NCBI RefSeq assembly: GCF_947502445.1
Contig: NZ_CANMZW010000009.1
Location: 119,335 to 183,334, forward strand
Source of the DNA: an uncultured Brevibacillus sp.
GTDB taxonomy: Bacteria > Bacillota > Bacilli > Brevibacillales > Brevibacillaceae
Reading direction: 5' to 3'
DNA length: 64,000 nucleotides
Numbering within the stretch: the stretch's first letter is position 1; every line of letters starts with the position of its first letter. Made by a program: the position numbers and the translations under genes. Below are positions 18,127-27,289 of this stretch, one piece after another. The notes under the pieces are model-generated. The model was not told the DNA's origin. It searched no databases and saw only the letters and a program-made list of their open reading frames with translations.

Positions 18127-19305
18127 ATGAAAAAAATTGTGAAGCAGGATCAGGATGTAATCAAGCAGCACAACAAGCTGATGATTCTCGACATTATTAA
18201 AAAGCAGCGGCCTATCTCGCGCGCTGAAATTACGAAAATGACAGGAATGAGTGCGACTTCTATTGGTAGGTTTGTCAGTGAGCTTTGCGAGGAAGGGGTC
18301 ATTCGCGAGACGGAGCTAACTTCTTCCGGGGTAGGCAGAAAAGCGATCATGCTCGATATTGAGCCAAGTGCGATCTATACCATTGGTGTGGATATTGAGA
18401 AAAAGCGGATCAGCTTTGGCATTATGGATTTTAGCGAAAGCATCATTGTGTACCACAGGATCGACTATCAGGCGCAAAAGGCGAATCCAGAGGAAACGGC
18501 TGATCGGATATGCCTGGAGATTCGCGGGCTGATTGAAAGACAAGGAATTCCGTACGAAAAAGTGATTGGTGTCGGCATTGGTGTGCCTGGTGTCATTGAC
18601 TATGAGAACGGAGTCGTCCAGCTTTCTACCACATTCGGCTGGAAGGGTGTTGCGTTTGCTGACCTGATCGAACGGGAGCTGGGGATCAAAACTGTGATCG
18701 ACAACGACCTGAAAGTGAAGATTCTCTCGGAGTATTTGTACGGCTCTGCCAAAGGCTCGAACAAAACAGCTCTGATCGGAATCGGCACAGGAATCGGTTC
18801 AGCGCTCATCATTAACGGAGAAGTTTTTAGGGGCGGCTCCAACAGTGCGGGAGAGCTGGGACATACTACACTCGATCCAAACGGAAATCTGTGCGAATGT
18901 GGCAAGCGTGGTTGTCTGCAAACATACATAGACGAAAACTCGCTCATTTTGGAGGCGCGCCGAGTGACGGATATCTCGGATGTACGACAAGTGTTCGCAG
19001 CAGCCAGAAACGATGAACGCTGGGCAAAAGAGATCGTCTCCCGTACGGCGCTCTACATCGGCATTACGATTAACAATATCGTCTGCATGTACAATCCGGA
19101 TACGGTCATCTTGAGTGGCGATTTGGTGGAGAATTACCGGGAGATTGTTGATTTGGTGGATCAGCATAGCGAGCAAGTCATCTGGGAGCCGTTCAAAGGC
19201 AAATTCAAGGTCATTCCTTCCGAGCTGAGGGGAGATGCGATTGTAATGGGAGCGGGTGCATTGGCCATGCAGCATTTTGCTCCAGTGGCAGGGAGCTGGA
19301 CGTAA
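18127..19305 (+). CDS. ROK-family transcriptional regulator (NagC/XylR type)
   Basis: A 392-residue ROK repressor. It has an N-terminal winged helix (about 15-75, RAEITKMTGMSATSIGRFVSEL), an ATP/sugar fold with GVGIGVPGVID and GIGTGIGSALI, and the zinc signature GELGH...CECGKRGCLQTY. Such proteins repress sugar or amino-sugar genes and bind the sugar in the ROK domain. The ATG start at 18127 follows GAGGGG. No sugar gene is adjacent; the next gene encodes a LysR regulator 24 bp away, so the regulon is unknown. Confidence 0.9.
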   Translation: MKKIVKQDQDVIKQHNKLMILDIIKKQRPISRAEITKMTGMSATSIGRFVSELCEEGVIRETELTSSGVGRKAIMLDIEPSAIYTIGVDIEKKRISFGIMDFSESIIVYHRIDYQAQKANPEETADRICLEIRGLIERQGIPYEKVIGVGIGVPGVIDYENGVVQLSTTFGWKGVAFADLIERELGIKTVIDNDLKVKILSEYLYGSAKGSNKTALIGIGTGIGSALIINGEVFRGGSNSAGELGHTTLDPNGNLCECGKRGCLQTYIDENSLILEARRVTDISDVRQVFAAARNDERWAKEIVSRTALYIGITINNIVCMYNPDTVILSGDLVENYREIVDLVDQHSEQVIWEPFKGKFKVIPSELRGDAIVMGAGALAMQHFAPVAGSWT

Positions 19306-19329
19306 GAATAAGCAACGGGGGAAATCACT

Positions 19330-20214
19330 ATGGACATCCGGCAACTGCACTATTTTGTAGAAGTGGCGAAGAAAAAAAGCTTTACGAAGGCCGCGCATAC
19401 TCTGCATGTTTCTCAGCCTTCCATTAGCAAAATGCTCAAGGCGATGGAAGAAGAGCTGGGTGTGACCCTGTTGGATCGGACGGAGCGGAAAATGGATCTG
19501 ACGGACGCAGGCGAGCTCGTATTTGAGCATGCAACAAAGGTGCTGCAGCTGATGGATAGCATGTCATCGTCAATCGCGGAAATGAGGAATGTGCAGCGTG
19601 GACGCGTCAAAATGGGGATGATGCCCACGGTTGGCTCCTTCTTGCTGCCAAACGCCATTGCTTTGTTCAAAAAGCAGTATCCAGGTATTGATATCGAAAT
19701 GAAGGAATACAGCGCAAGGCCTCTGGAGATTCAGGTGGAGCAGGGCAAGATTGATGTAGGACTGACAGTTCTTCCCGTGGATACGACGAAATTTACTGCT
19801 GTTCCGCTTGTCGCAGAGGACTTGGTTGCTATCGTCTATCAGGAGCATTGGCTGGCAGACCAAGAAGAGGTAAGGCTGGAGGCACTAAAGGACGAAGCGT
19901 TCATTTTGTTCACTGAGGAATACGCCATTCATGATGTGGTCAAGCAGGCTTGCATGCGCTCCGGGTTTGAGCCGCGTGTCGCGTATATGAGCTCGCTATG
20001 GGATTTTGTTGGAGAGATGGTGGCAACACAGCAGGGGATATCTCTTGTCCCACGCTCGATTGTTCGCCGACTGAACAACAGCAATCTGCATACCGTCAAC
20101 ATTTCGTCTCCTGTCATCGACTGGCAGTACGCCCTGATCTATCGCAAAGAAGGTTATCTTTCGCATGCCGTTCGCGCATTTATCGCCTTTATCGATAAAC
20201 AATTATCCTCATAA
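19330..20214 (+). CDS. LysR-family regulator, CidR-like
   Basis: A 294-residue LysR-type regulator: an N-terminal winged helix (MDIRQLHYFVEVAKKKSFTK, QPSISKMLKAMEEELG) and a substrate-binding effector domain (RVKMGMMPTVGSFLLPNAIA and onward). It sits 98 bp before cidA-cidB in the same orientation, as CidR does in Bacillus and Staphylococcus, where it activates cidAB during overflow acetate metabolism. The GGGGGAAATC box precedes ATG 19330. Confidence 0.88.
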   Translation: MDIRQLHYFVEVAKKKSFTKAAHTLHVSQPSISKMLKAMEEELGVTLLDRTERKMDLTDAGELVFEHATKVLQLMDSMSSSIAEMRNVQRGRVKMGMMPTVGSFLLPNAIALFKKQYPGIDIEMKEYSARPLEIQVEQGKIDVGLTVLPVDTTKFTAVPLVAEDLVAIVYQEHWLADQEEVRLEALKDEAFILFTEEYAIHDVVKQACMRSGFEPRVAYMSSLWDFVGEMVATQQGISLVPRSIVRRLNNSNLHTVNISSPVIDWQYALIYRKEGYLSHAVRAFIAFIDKQLSS

Positions 20215-20312
20215 CCAAATGGAATAGACTTTATGATGATTATGTATTTTACGAATGAAAAAGAGACCGATTAGAATGAAGGTACCAACTAGAAGGAACC
20301 GGAGTGGTCTCG

Positions 20313-20708
20313 ATGAAAAAATGGCTGTCTGCTCTTTTGCAGATTGGACTTCTGCTAGGGTTTACTTGGCTGGGAAAAGGCGTAGCCTATGCTTTGCACC
20401 TTCCGATCCCCGGCAGCTTGCTTGGACTTCTTTTGCTGTTTTTATGCTTGCATATGGGCTGGGTCCGCTTGCAGTGGGTAGAGGCTGGAGCAACGCTTCT
20501 GTTTTCCCAGATGATCTTATTTTTTGTACCATCGCTTGTAGGCATCATGCAGTACCCGTGGTTGTTCGGGATCAAAGGCTTGCTGGTTCTCATCGTCGTC
20601 GTAAGCGGTTCTGCGCTTGTGATGGTTTCGACAGGCGCTGTTGCTGAGCGGCTGTTCAATTCCAAGCGTGGCGAGGTGAAGCAGCGTGATCCTGTGGAAA
20701 ACGTGTAG
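20313..20708 (+). CDS. cidA: CidA/LrgA-family holin-like protein
   Basis: A 131-residue membrane protein with four predicted helices and the CidA hallmark IPGSLLGLLLLF. CidA-type proteins are holin-like and are linked to murein hydrolase activity, overflow metabolism and programmed lysis. ATG 20313 is eight bases after GGAG; the GTG at 20304 overlaps that box. It overlaps cidB by 23 bp. Confidence 0.9.
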   Translation: MKKWLSALLQIGLLLGFTWLGKGVAYALHLPIPGSLLGLLLLFLCLHMGWVRLQWVEAGATLLFSQMILFFVPSLVGIMQYPWLFGIKGLLVLIVVVSGSALVMVSTGAVAERLFNSKRGEVKQRDPVENV

Positions 20709-21387
20709 CTTTCTCCTGACGATTGTCTTTTACTATGCGGCAAAAAGGCTGAACAAAAAGAAGCCAGGAATGCTATTTTCCCCGGCGATTGTGGCACCAG
20801 CGGGATTGATTCTGCTGCTGCTTCTCACAGATATTCCTTATCAGGCTTACAGCGAAGGAACTTCTGCGATTAGCGAAATGATGGGGGTCGCTACTGTAGC
20901 ATTTGCGGTGCCGTTGTACCGGAATTGGTCCGTTTTGATGGCTCACCGACGCATGATCATTTATAGCCTAGCGACAGGCTCGTTAATTGCAATCGTTGCT
21001 GGCGTCTCCACAACGATGCTTCTCGGATTGGGAAAAGCGGCAGCGATCAGCGTAATCCCGCGCTCCATCACACTCCCTGTCGCCGTCAGCGTTTCCGAGG
21101 CGATTGGAGGAATGCCGACCATGACAGCTGTATTCGGGATGCTCACCAGCTTTGCGGGTGTCTTTTTGGCTCCAACCATTATCAAACGGCTCAAGCTGCG
21201 CCAGCCTGTTTCCATCGGCTTAATGTACGGCATGGGTGCTCATGCCTTAGGGATGGTCAAGTCCTTTGAAAGAGGCGAGCTGGAAGGCAGCAGCGCAACA
21301 CTCGCTGTCATCGCGGGTGCCATCATTACTGTGATTTGGGCGTTTACCTTAATGCCAGTCATAACAACGTGGCTCGCTGCTGTATAA
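20686..21387 (+). CDS. cidB: CidB/LrgB-family membrane protein
   Basis: A 233-residue polytopic membrane protein of the LrgB family. Typical blocks are MMGVATVAFAVPLYRN, LPRSITLPVA-like PRSITLPVAVSVSEAIGG and YGMGAHALGM. It works with the CidA partner in the membrane; LrgAB-type pairs have been linked to pyruvate transport in other bacteria. It starts at GTG 20686, with GAGGTG nine bases upstream inside cidA, so translation is coupled. Confidence 0.9.
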   Translation: MILWKTCSFLLTIVFYYAAKRLNKKKPGMLFSPAIVAPAGLILLLLLTDIPYQAYSEGTSAISEMMGVATVAFAVPLYRNWSVLMAHRRMIIYSLATGSLIAIVAGVSTTMLLGLGKAAAISVIPRSITLPVAVSVSEAIGGMPTMTAVFGMLTSFAGVFLAPTIIKRLKLRQPVSIGLMYGMGAHALGMVKSFERGELEGSSATLAVIAGAIITVIWAFTLMPVITTWLAAV

Positions 21388-21400
21388 CAAGCGACAAGGC

Positions 21401-21880
21401 TTGAGAAAGGAGGGGCTTCTAGATTTTCTAGAAAGTCTCTTTTTCTTTACAAACAAACGAATAAAAATTCACCCATTCTCTTTGCACCAATACGCTGAAG
21501 TCATCAACCTGTGGCTACGAGCAGGCTTGCAATTATCACGTTCCGATACCTTCGAGGGACTCCGTCAAAAGCTGGAGCGTGATCCCGAGCTGTTTTTGGT
21601 CGCTACTACTGAAGCAGGTAATATAGTCGGCGCCGTCATGGGCAGCTACGACGGTCGCCGTGGCTGGGTAAACCATTTGGCAGTCGACCCAGGCTATCAG
21701 GGACAAGACCTGGGAAGTCGTTTGATGCAAGAGCTAGAGCATAGACTCGCTGCACTCGGCTGCGAAAAAATCAACCTGCTGATCGAACCGTCCAATAGCG
21801 GTGTACAAGCATTCTACGGACGTTTGGGCTTTACAGCAGACGAGCTTATTTTCATGGAAAAGTGGATGAAGCCCGCGTAG
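21401..21880 (+). CDS. GNAT acetyltransferase, YpeA-like
   Basis: A GNAT enzyme of up to 159 residues with VNHLAVDPGYQGQDLGSRLMQELE (the acetyl-CoA loop) and NLLIEPSNSGVQAFYGRLGF, close in pattern to YpeA. The start is doubtful. The open frame begins at TTG 21401, but the strong GAAAGGAGG box lies inside it at 21403-21411. No ATG, GTG or TTG sits at a normal distance after that box; ATA 21461 and TTG 21485 are the alternatives. An inverted repeat TTCTAGA-TTT-TCTAGAA directly follows the box. Confidence 0.75.
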   Translation: MRKEGLLDFLESLFFFTNKRIKIHPFSLHQYAEVINLWLRAGLQLSRSDTFEGLRQKLERDPELFLVATTEAGNIVGAVMGSYDGRRGWVNHLAVDPGYQGQDLGSRLMQELEHRLAALGCEKINLLIEPSNSGVQAFYGRLGFTADELIFMEKWMKPA

Positions 21881-22023
21881 GTCTGCAGAAGAAGGTGCAT
21901 GATAGCTCATTGTCAAAACAGGATCGCACTTTCATGCAGAGGTCCCCGATTTCTTTACACATGGACATGGGCTTATGCATACACATAACAAGGATGGCGT
22001 GCGTAAAGGAGGTTACCCATCCG

Positions 22024-22854
22024 ATGATTTTGATAGCTGGAAGACAGGTCAACCCTTCTGTCCTGGTGGCAGAGTGGGGATTGAACGCCGTGCAGCGTGA
22101 AACCGTGCGAATCATGGCAGCTAGTCAGGAGGTTTTTGAATATCCATCTGGAGAGCTGCTGCAATTTGAGTTGAAGATGAGGGACCATCTGGTACGGTCA
22201 GCACTTGCTTTGAATAGTAGCGGACTGGCTTTTTCCACGTTTGAGAATTCCAGGTGCAACGAGCGCTATTGGAATCGGACAGAGCTGGGCGGGTTTCGAT
22301 TAAGACAAGGAGTTCCGCCTTCACAGGGGATCATCAATATTTTTCAAGAGGGCAGAAAATACGCGACCGAGTGTGCCACTGCTATGGTCATTATTTTATA
22401 CCATGCTGTTCTTCAATCGATCCGCTTACCTGATTTTGAACGAATGTTTGCAGATATTCTTCTCTATGACTGGCGCTACGATCAGGATCTGGATTTGCAA
22501 ACAAATCGAACCAATACGTTTTTGCCTGGTGACATTCTTTATTTTGCCAATCCAGATTACAATCCTGAAACGCCACAGTGGCAAGGGGAGAATGTAGTCG
22601 ATCTTGGCAGGGGGCTGTACTATGGGCATGGTGCAGGAATACGCACAGCTGACTCGCTGATCCATTTTTTAAATGAAGAAAGAAGAATGGGGGCCATGCG
22701 CTCCGCCTATCTGGTACATCAGGCGACACGTCCTGGCTTTGCCTATTTATTCCCTTACAATAACAGTCGGCCGGGTGTAGGTATTTCACAGCAATCTATG
22801 CCCTCTGGTGGACCCATTACCGTACAAATCGGTTCCCGTTCATGGGAATGGTGA
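22024..22854 (+). CDS. tgl: Protein-glutamine gamma-glutamyltransferase Tgl (spore coat cross-linking)
   Basis: A 276-residue bacterial transglutaminase. The catalytic Cys117 lies in KYATECATAMVI, which lines up with Cys116 in the Bacillus subtilis enzyme. The LYDWRYD, LYFANPD, QWQGENVVDLG and AYLVHQATR blocks also match. In Bacillus, Tgl forms epsilon-(gamma-glutamyl)lysine bonds between coat proteins such as GerQ late in sporulation, so this gene marks a spore former. ATG 22024 follows AAAGGAGG by 11 bases. The in-frame ATG at 21862 lies inside the preceding GNAT gene and is rejected. Confidence 0.92.
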   Translation: MILIAGRQVNPSVLVAEWGLNAVQRETVRIMAASQEVFEYPSGELLQFELKMRDHLVRSALALNSSGLAFSTFENSRCNERYWNRTELGGFRLRQGVPPSQGIINIFQEGRKYATECATAMVIILYHAVLQSIRLPDFERMFADILLYDWRYDQDLDLQTNRTNTFLPGDILYFANPDYNPETPQWQGENVVDLGRGLYYGHGAGIRTADSLIHFLNEERRMGAMRSAYLVHQATRPGFAYLFPYNNSRPGVGISQQSMPSGGPITVQIGSRSWEW

Positions 22855-22870
22855 GGATCAGGTATCCATT

Positions 22871-22901
22871 AAAAAGCCTCTGGCCATCTGGCTAGAGGCT
22901 T
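22871..22901 (-). terminator. Intrinsic terminator between tgl and the sarcosine-oxidase-like gene
   Basis: AAGCCTCTGGCCA pairs with TGGCTAGAGGCTT with one mismatch. The A run at 22871-22875 becomes the U tract on the minus strand. Confidence 0.8.
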
Positions 22902-22920
22902 GCATCATGTCTGCGTACGG

Positions 22921-24054
22921 TCAGTAAAACCGAGAGAGGGAAAACATCGAGAGATCAAGCGGAGAGGCGCCCTCCACTAGCCATTGACTGGTAGCCTCTC
23001 CTATTGCGCTTGCGAATTTAAAGCCATGTCCTGAGAAGCCGGCAGCGATCATGATTTGCGGATGGTCAGGATGACGGTCAACAACGAAATGCTCGTCAGG
23101 CGTCATCGTGTAAATGCAGACTCTGCCAGCGCAAAGCGGGCCAGCTGCTTGTGGCATATACGTTTCCAAAAAGGAGCGGACATCTCCTTCATCAGATAAA
23201 TAGGTTCCAAAGGTGCGCTCCAGTCGATCGGGATCAATCACCTGTCCGCCGTCATGTCGACCGATTTTTACGCCTGTTTGGTCAAAGCTTGGGAATCCAT
23301 AATACGAGGAATCTCCCAAATTGAAAATAAAGGCAGGGAAGTGATCAGAGCTGTACAATTCCTCATCAGCACCGAACCAGGCGACTGTTTTTCGCGTAGG
23401 TGCGAGGGGAACAGCTAAGCCGAGAGAGGCAAGCAGGGCAGGATTCCATGCTCCGGCAGAGAGCAGTACCTTACCAGCACGATAGTGTTCCTTCGCGGTC
23501 TGCACGATGACCCCATCACCATCCGGCTCCAGAGCAATTACCCGTGTATCGGTAAGCAAGGTTGCACCAGAGGCGACTGCCAGCTTGCGATAAGCAGAGA
23601 TGCATTTTTCAGGATAAAGAACACCTGAGGTCGGTTCCAGACAAGCAGAAAAATCGTCAGGTAATTGAATGCCGCTCCAGCGCTCATGGACTTCTTTGGG
23701 ACTGAGTACCTCCAAAGGCAGTGAGTAGCGCTCAGCACTCTCCTTTACTTCTTGTATAAATGGTTGATTGTGTGGTCCTGCTGTCAGCACACCTGTCTGC
23801 ACAAAAAGCTTGTCTCCAGAATCCTCCTCCAGCTGCCTCCACAATTCCTGTGAGCGCAAGGCGAGCGGTACATATTGTTTGCCCTCTCCATACGCATGCC
23901 GGATGATTCGCGTGTCGCCGTGATGGCTTCCCATCGTGTGCGGAGGGTCATGAGAGTCAATCAAAAGCGTGCGTACTCCTCGCCTGGCTGCATAATAGCC
24001 GGCTGCCATCCCCATCGAACCTGCTCCAACAATAATGACGTCAAAATGCTGCAT
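22921..24054 (-). CDS. Monomeric sarcosine oxidase / N-methyltryptophan oxidase-like flavoprotein
   Basis: A 377-residue FAD-dependent amine oxidase. The dinucleotide fold VGAGSMGMAAGYYAARRG opens the protein, followed by SHHGDTRIIRHAYGEG. Near the C-terminus the Cys in GRVCIYTMTPDEHF is at the position that covalently binds FAD in MSOX and SolA. It oxidises N-methyl or cyclic amino acids and yields H2O2. The start ATG 24054 follows GGGGAGGA. Whether sarcosine, N-methyltryptophan or another secondary amine is used cannot be decided here. Confidence 0.88.
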   Translation of the reverse strand: MQHFDVIIVGAGSMGMAAGYYAARRGVRTLLIDSHDPPHTMGSHHGDTRIIRHAYGEGKQYVPLALRSQELWRQLEEDSGDKLFVQTGVLTAGPHNQPFIQEVKESAERYSLPLEVLSPKEVHERWSGIQLPDDFSACLEPTSGVLYPEKCISAYRKLAVASGATLLTDTRVIALEPDGDGVIVQTAKEHYRAGKVLLSAGAWNPALLASLGLAVPLAPTRKTVAWFGADEELYSSDHFPAFIFNLGDSSYYGFPSFDQTGVKIGRHDGGQVIDPDRLERTFGTYLSDEGDVRSFLETYMPQAAGPLCAGRVCIYTMTPDEHFVVDRHPDHPQIMIAAGFSGHGFKFASAIGEATSQWLVEGASPLDLSMFSLSRFY

Positions 24055-24176
24055 AACCAGTCCTCCCCGTTTGCTCTCTGTAGTTGATCGTACACGTTCA
24101 TCTATGAGTTTCTACTATTATCTTACAGGTCCTTTCAAAAATCGAGGATCGCTTTTTCGCAAATCAGAAAACATGG

Positions 24177-24204
24177 TAAATATAAACATGTTTATTTCCG
24201 AAAT
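24177..24204 (+). promoter_or_regulatory. Possible sigma-D (flagellar) promoter of the chemotaxis receptor
   Basis: TAAA at 24177-24180 is followed 16 bases later by TCCGAAAT at 24197-24204. The sigma-D consensus is TAAA-N15-GCCGATAT, so the -10 matches 6 of 8 and spacing is one base long. It lies about 55 bp before the receptor start. Confidence 0.45.
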
Positions 24205-24259
24205 TGCGGGGGAATAGGTGAGTACACTGTCTACTCTGTGTAGAAAACGGGGGATTTCT

Positions 24260-25987
24260 ATGAAATGGACAATTGGTAAAAAACTGGGTGGTGCATTTGG
24301 TCTTATTTTGATTTTCATGGTAGTTATGGGAACCACCAGCATGTACAAAATGCATAAAATGAACCAAAAGGTAGCAGAGCTAACGACAGTTTGGCGTCCA
24401 GGTCTTGAAGAAATTCTACAAATCAATACGGCATTGGAAAGTATCTTTGGATATAGTCAACGGATGCTCAACTCGACTGGCGCGAAACAAAAAGAGAAAT
24501 TTGCAAGCCAGATCGATGAGCGCTTTGCATATATTGATAAAAGACTGTCCGAATACGAAGCAACGATCGTGGATGAGGAAGACCGGAAAAACTTTGAGGG
24601 ACTCGTGAAAGCAATGGATAGCGACAAAAGCTTTAATCCAGAGTTTATGGCTTTCGCTAAAAAGCTCGATATCAACCGCCAAGCGACACCAGAAGAGCTG
24701 GCAGAGCTGGAGCGGCTTCAGCAAAAATCCTCCGATCTGTTTACACAGCGCTGGAAATACGTCGATGCAATCATTACATACAACAGCGAAGGAGCGAAAA
24801 GAGCCGGGGAAGAAAGTGCGAGTTTGTATGAAACGGGCAAGCTATACAACATCACGCTTGGAATCACCTCGATTGTTGCTTGCCTGCTGCTTGCCTTTTG
24901 GCTGACGATCAACATTCGTGGTCCGATTCAGCGATTGGTTTTCAATATGAAGGAAGTATCCGAAGGGAATTTGTGTGTCGAGCCGCTCGTGGTAAAAAGT
25001 CGTGATGAGGTTCATGATCTGGCGAATTCCTTCAACGAGATGACGAGCGGCTTGCAAACACTGATTCGTCAGGTAGGAACGACATCAGAGCAGGTTGCTG
25101 CATCGGCTGAAGAGCTGAATGCAAGTGCAGAGCAGACGAGTCAGGCGACTGAACAGATTGCAGTGACTGTACAAGAGGTTGCTTCCGCGACGGATCGACA
25201 GCTGGAAAGCGTGGGGAGAGGAGCCAAATCCATTGACGATATCTCAGATGGAATATCCCACATCGCAACGAAATCCCAAGCGGCCTCGACCTTAGCTATT
25301 CAGGTGGCGTCTATGGCGGGCGAAGGTAATCAATCGATCCAGGCAGCTGTCCTGCAAATGAATGCTATACATGACTCCATCCGGGAATTGTCCGGTGTGG
25401 TGGAGGGACTCGGGAATCACTCGCAGGCAATCGGACAAATTATCGAGGTCATAACGGGAATTGCTGATCAGACGAATCTTTTAGCGTTGAATGCAGCGAT
25501 TGAAGCGGCTAGGGCAGGAGAGCATGGCAGAGGCTTTGCTGTCGTTGCAGATGAAGTGAGAAAGCTGGCAGAGCAATCTTCCCGCTCCGCAGAGCAAATC
25601 AGTCAATTGATTACTACGATTCAAACAGATACCAAACAAGCGGTGAGCTCGATGGAAACGGGTACGCGTGAGGTTCAGCAAGGGATTCTGGTCGTTCATC
25701 GTGCCGGAGAAACATTTGGTCAAATTCAAATGTCGATCGGCACAGTTTCCGAACAGGTTCACGATGTTTCGGCGGCGGCGCAGGAGGTATCAGCTCACTC
25801 TGAGCAGGTAGTAGCTGCGATCAGACAGGTGTCAGAGGTATCTGCCGTTACAGCGGATGGAACCCAAAATGTTTCGGCAGCCACAGAGGAACAGCTCGCA
25901 GCGATGGAGGAGATCTCCTCATCAGCTACAGCGCTGTCCCAGATGGCAGAAGAGCTACAGTATATGATTGGACGCTTTAAGGTATAG
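24260..25987 (+). CDS. Methyl-accepting chemotaxis protein
   Basis: A 575-residue transmembrane receptor. A first helix (about 12-32) and a second (about 195-215) enclose a helical four-helix-bundle-type sensor domain. A HAMP segment ([16 protein letters not shown]...[12 protein letters not shown]) follows, then a long coiled signalling domain with the conserved hairpin [21 protein letters not shown] and two Glu/Gln-rich methylation regions. It passes signals to CheA/CheW. GGGGGA precedes ATG 24260. The ligand is unknown. motA-motB lie about 1.3 kb downstream. Confidence 0.93.
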   Translation: MKWTIGKKLGGAFGLILIFMVVMGTTSMYKMHKMNQKVAELTTVWRPGLEEILQINTALESIFGYSQRMLNSTGAKQKEKFASQIDERFAYIDKRLSEYEATIVDEEDRKNFEGLVKAMDSDKSFNPEFMAFAKKLDINRQATPEELAELERLQQKSSDLFTQRWKYVDAIITYNSEGAKRAGEESASLYETGKLYNITLGITSIVACLLLAFWLTINIRGPIQRLVFNMKEVSEGNLCVEPLVVKSRDEVHDLANSFNEMTSGLQTLIRQVGTTSEQVAASAEELNASAEQTSQATEQIAVTVQEVASATDRQLESVGRGAKSIDDISDGISHIATKSQAASTLAIQVASMAGEGNQSIQAAVLQMNAIHDSIRELSGVVEGLGNHSQAIGQIIEVITGIADQTNLLALNAAIEAARAGEHGRGFAVVADEVRKLAEQSSRSAEQISQLITTIQTDTKQAVSSMETGTREVQQGILVVHRAGETFGQIQMSIGTVSEQVHDVSAAAQEVSAHSEQVVAAIRQVSEVSAVTADGTQNVSAATEEQLAAMEEISSSATALSQMAEELQYMIGRFKV

Positions 25988-26029
25988 AAACAGACATCCA
26001 TACTTCGATCAGGGTGGAAACGACCTTCG

Positions 26030-26060
26030 GCTAGAATGAACACGAGAGCTTCATTCTAGC
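26030..26060. repeat. Perfect 11-bp inverted repeat
   Basis: GCTAGAATGAA at 26030-26040 and TTCATTCTAGC at 26050-26060 are exact inverses separated by nine bases. No T run follows, so it is not a standard terminator. It lies exactly between the receptor gene and the flavin reductase remnant. Confidence 0.7.
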
Positions 26061-26061
26061 T

Positions 26062-26323
26062 AAAGGAGGCTGCCGTTCGTCCGCAGCGAATCGGGGAATG
26101 CCCCCTTCAATTGGAGGCTATCGTCCGCAATATTCGCATTCCTGAGTATGCACAGATGTTTGCAATTGTAGAGACAGAGGTAACAAAAGTTCACGCACAT
26201 AAACAGATGGTAAAAGGTGAGCATCACATCAATCCGGGAGCATGGAATCCGTTAATCTATAATTTCCGTCATTATTACGGACTAGGCAGCGAGCTGGGCA
26301 AGACCTACCGCTCGGAAACATAA
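26062..26323 (+). pseudogene. C-terminal remnant of a flavin reductase-family protein
   Basis: The frame ending at 26323 encodes RIGECPLQLEAIVRNI, VHAHKQMVKGEHHINP and WNPLIYNFRHYYGLG. I recognise this as the C-terminal third of DIM6/NTAB-type flavin reductases that bind FMN. An in-frame stop just upstream (TAG ending at 26060) and the lack of the FMN-binding N-terminus indicate truncation. The largest Met-initiated form would be about 70 residues from TTG 26111. The gene keeps its terminator. It is probably a decayed relic. Confidence 0.7.
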
Positions 26324-26347
26324 AACGCCAGGTTCATGGCGTTTTTT
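26323..26347 (+). terminator. Intrinsic terminator of the flavin reductase remnant
   Basis: AAACGCCA and TGGCGTTT form a perfect 8-bp stem around GGTTCA, followed by T residues. Confidence 0.85.
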
Positions 26348-26446
26348 TCTTAACGGATGAGAGCTCATACGCCCATTTTCATTACCTTCTGATTAGGCTT
26401 GGTGGTATCATTTATAGAAGCGTAATCTAGATGTGGAGGTACCCAA

Positions 26447-27178
26447 ATGGAACAACTTTTGATGGGGAGCTTTTTGTCCGCGATGGCGACAGGGGCGGGT
26501 GCTCTGCCCATACTTTTTTTCAAAACGGTTACGCATAGGTGGCGTGACATTTTGCTTGCCTTTACTGCGGGAATCATGGTGGCTGCGGCAACATTTAGCT
26601 TGATCCCACAGGCAATGAATAATGCGCCATTTCTGATCGTTTGTCTGGGAGTTATCACCGGAACGCTGGCGCTGACCGTTCTGGAGAGCATGATCCCGCA
26701 TATCGATCTGGAGCATACCCGTGTGAACATTTCGATGGATTCGCAAGCTCTGCTGATTTTGTCGGCCATTACCTTGCATAATATACCAGAGGGGCTATCT
26801 GTAGGAGTGAGCTATTCGAGCGAGCAGGCAGGCTTGGGAGGCTTGATCGCTTTTGCCATTGGTCTGCAAAACGCTCCGGAAGGGTTTCTGGTCGCCCTTT
26901 TTCTCATCAATCAAAAGGTGAGCAAGCCAAAAGCTTTTCTGCTGGCGACCTTGACGGGTTCGGTAGAGATTGTGTCAGCCATCCTCGGTTACTATTTGAC
27001 GGGTGTCGTAGAAGGGTTGGTTCCGTACGGCTTGTCCTTTGCAGCAGGTGCCATGCTGTTTATCGTCTATAAAGAGCTGATTCCCGAAAGTCATGGCGAC
27101 GGTCATGCGCGCTCTGCTACCTTTTCGTTCATTCTAGGACTTTTGGTCATGATCGGGATGGTTCAGTGGTTCGGTTAA
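26447..27178 (+). CDS. ZIP-family divalent metal transporter
   Basis: A 243-residue membrane protein with eight predicted helices and the two ZIP metal-site motifs HNIPEGLSVGV and QNAPEGFLVAL in helices 4 and 5. The His/Asn/Glu residues there form the binuclear site. ZupT/ZIP proteins import zinc, iron or manganese. The short, non-His-rich loop resembles the GufA subgroup. TGGAGG precedes ATG 26447. No metal regulator is adjacent. Confidence 0.9.
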   Translation: MEQLLMGSFLSAMATGAGALPILFFKTVTHRWRDILLAFTAGIMVAAATFSLIPQAMNNAPFLIVCLGVITGTLALTVLESMIPHIDLEHTRVNISMDSQALLILSAITLHNIPEGLSVGVSYSSEQAGLGGLIAFAIGLQNAPEGFLVALFLINQKVSKPKAFLLATLTGSVEIVSAILGYYLTGVVEGLVPYGLSFAAGAMLFIVYKELIPESHGDGHARSATFSFILGLLVMIGMVQWFG

Positions 27179-27289
27179 GCCTGTTTTCGAAAAGAGTCAC
27201 GTTTTTAGTAACTTTCCCTCACAAAACAAGCCAAAATTACCGAAACCATAAATAGATAGATTTCGATTATGGAAGTAGGGAGTGTCACG

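Noticed and set aside
27220..27246. Sigma-D promoter for motA
   Set aside because: ACCGAAAC resembles the -10, but no TAAA-like -35 lies 15 bp upstream; mentioned only as a weak element.
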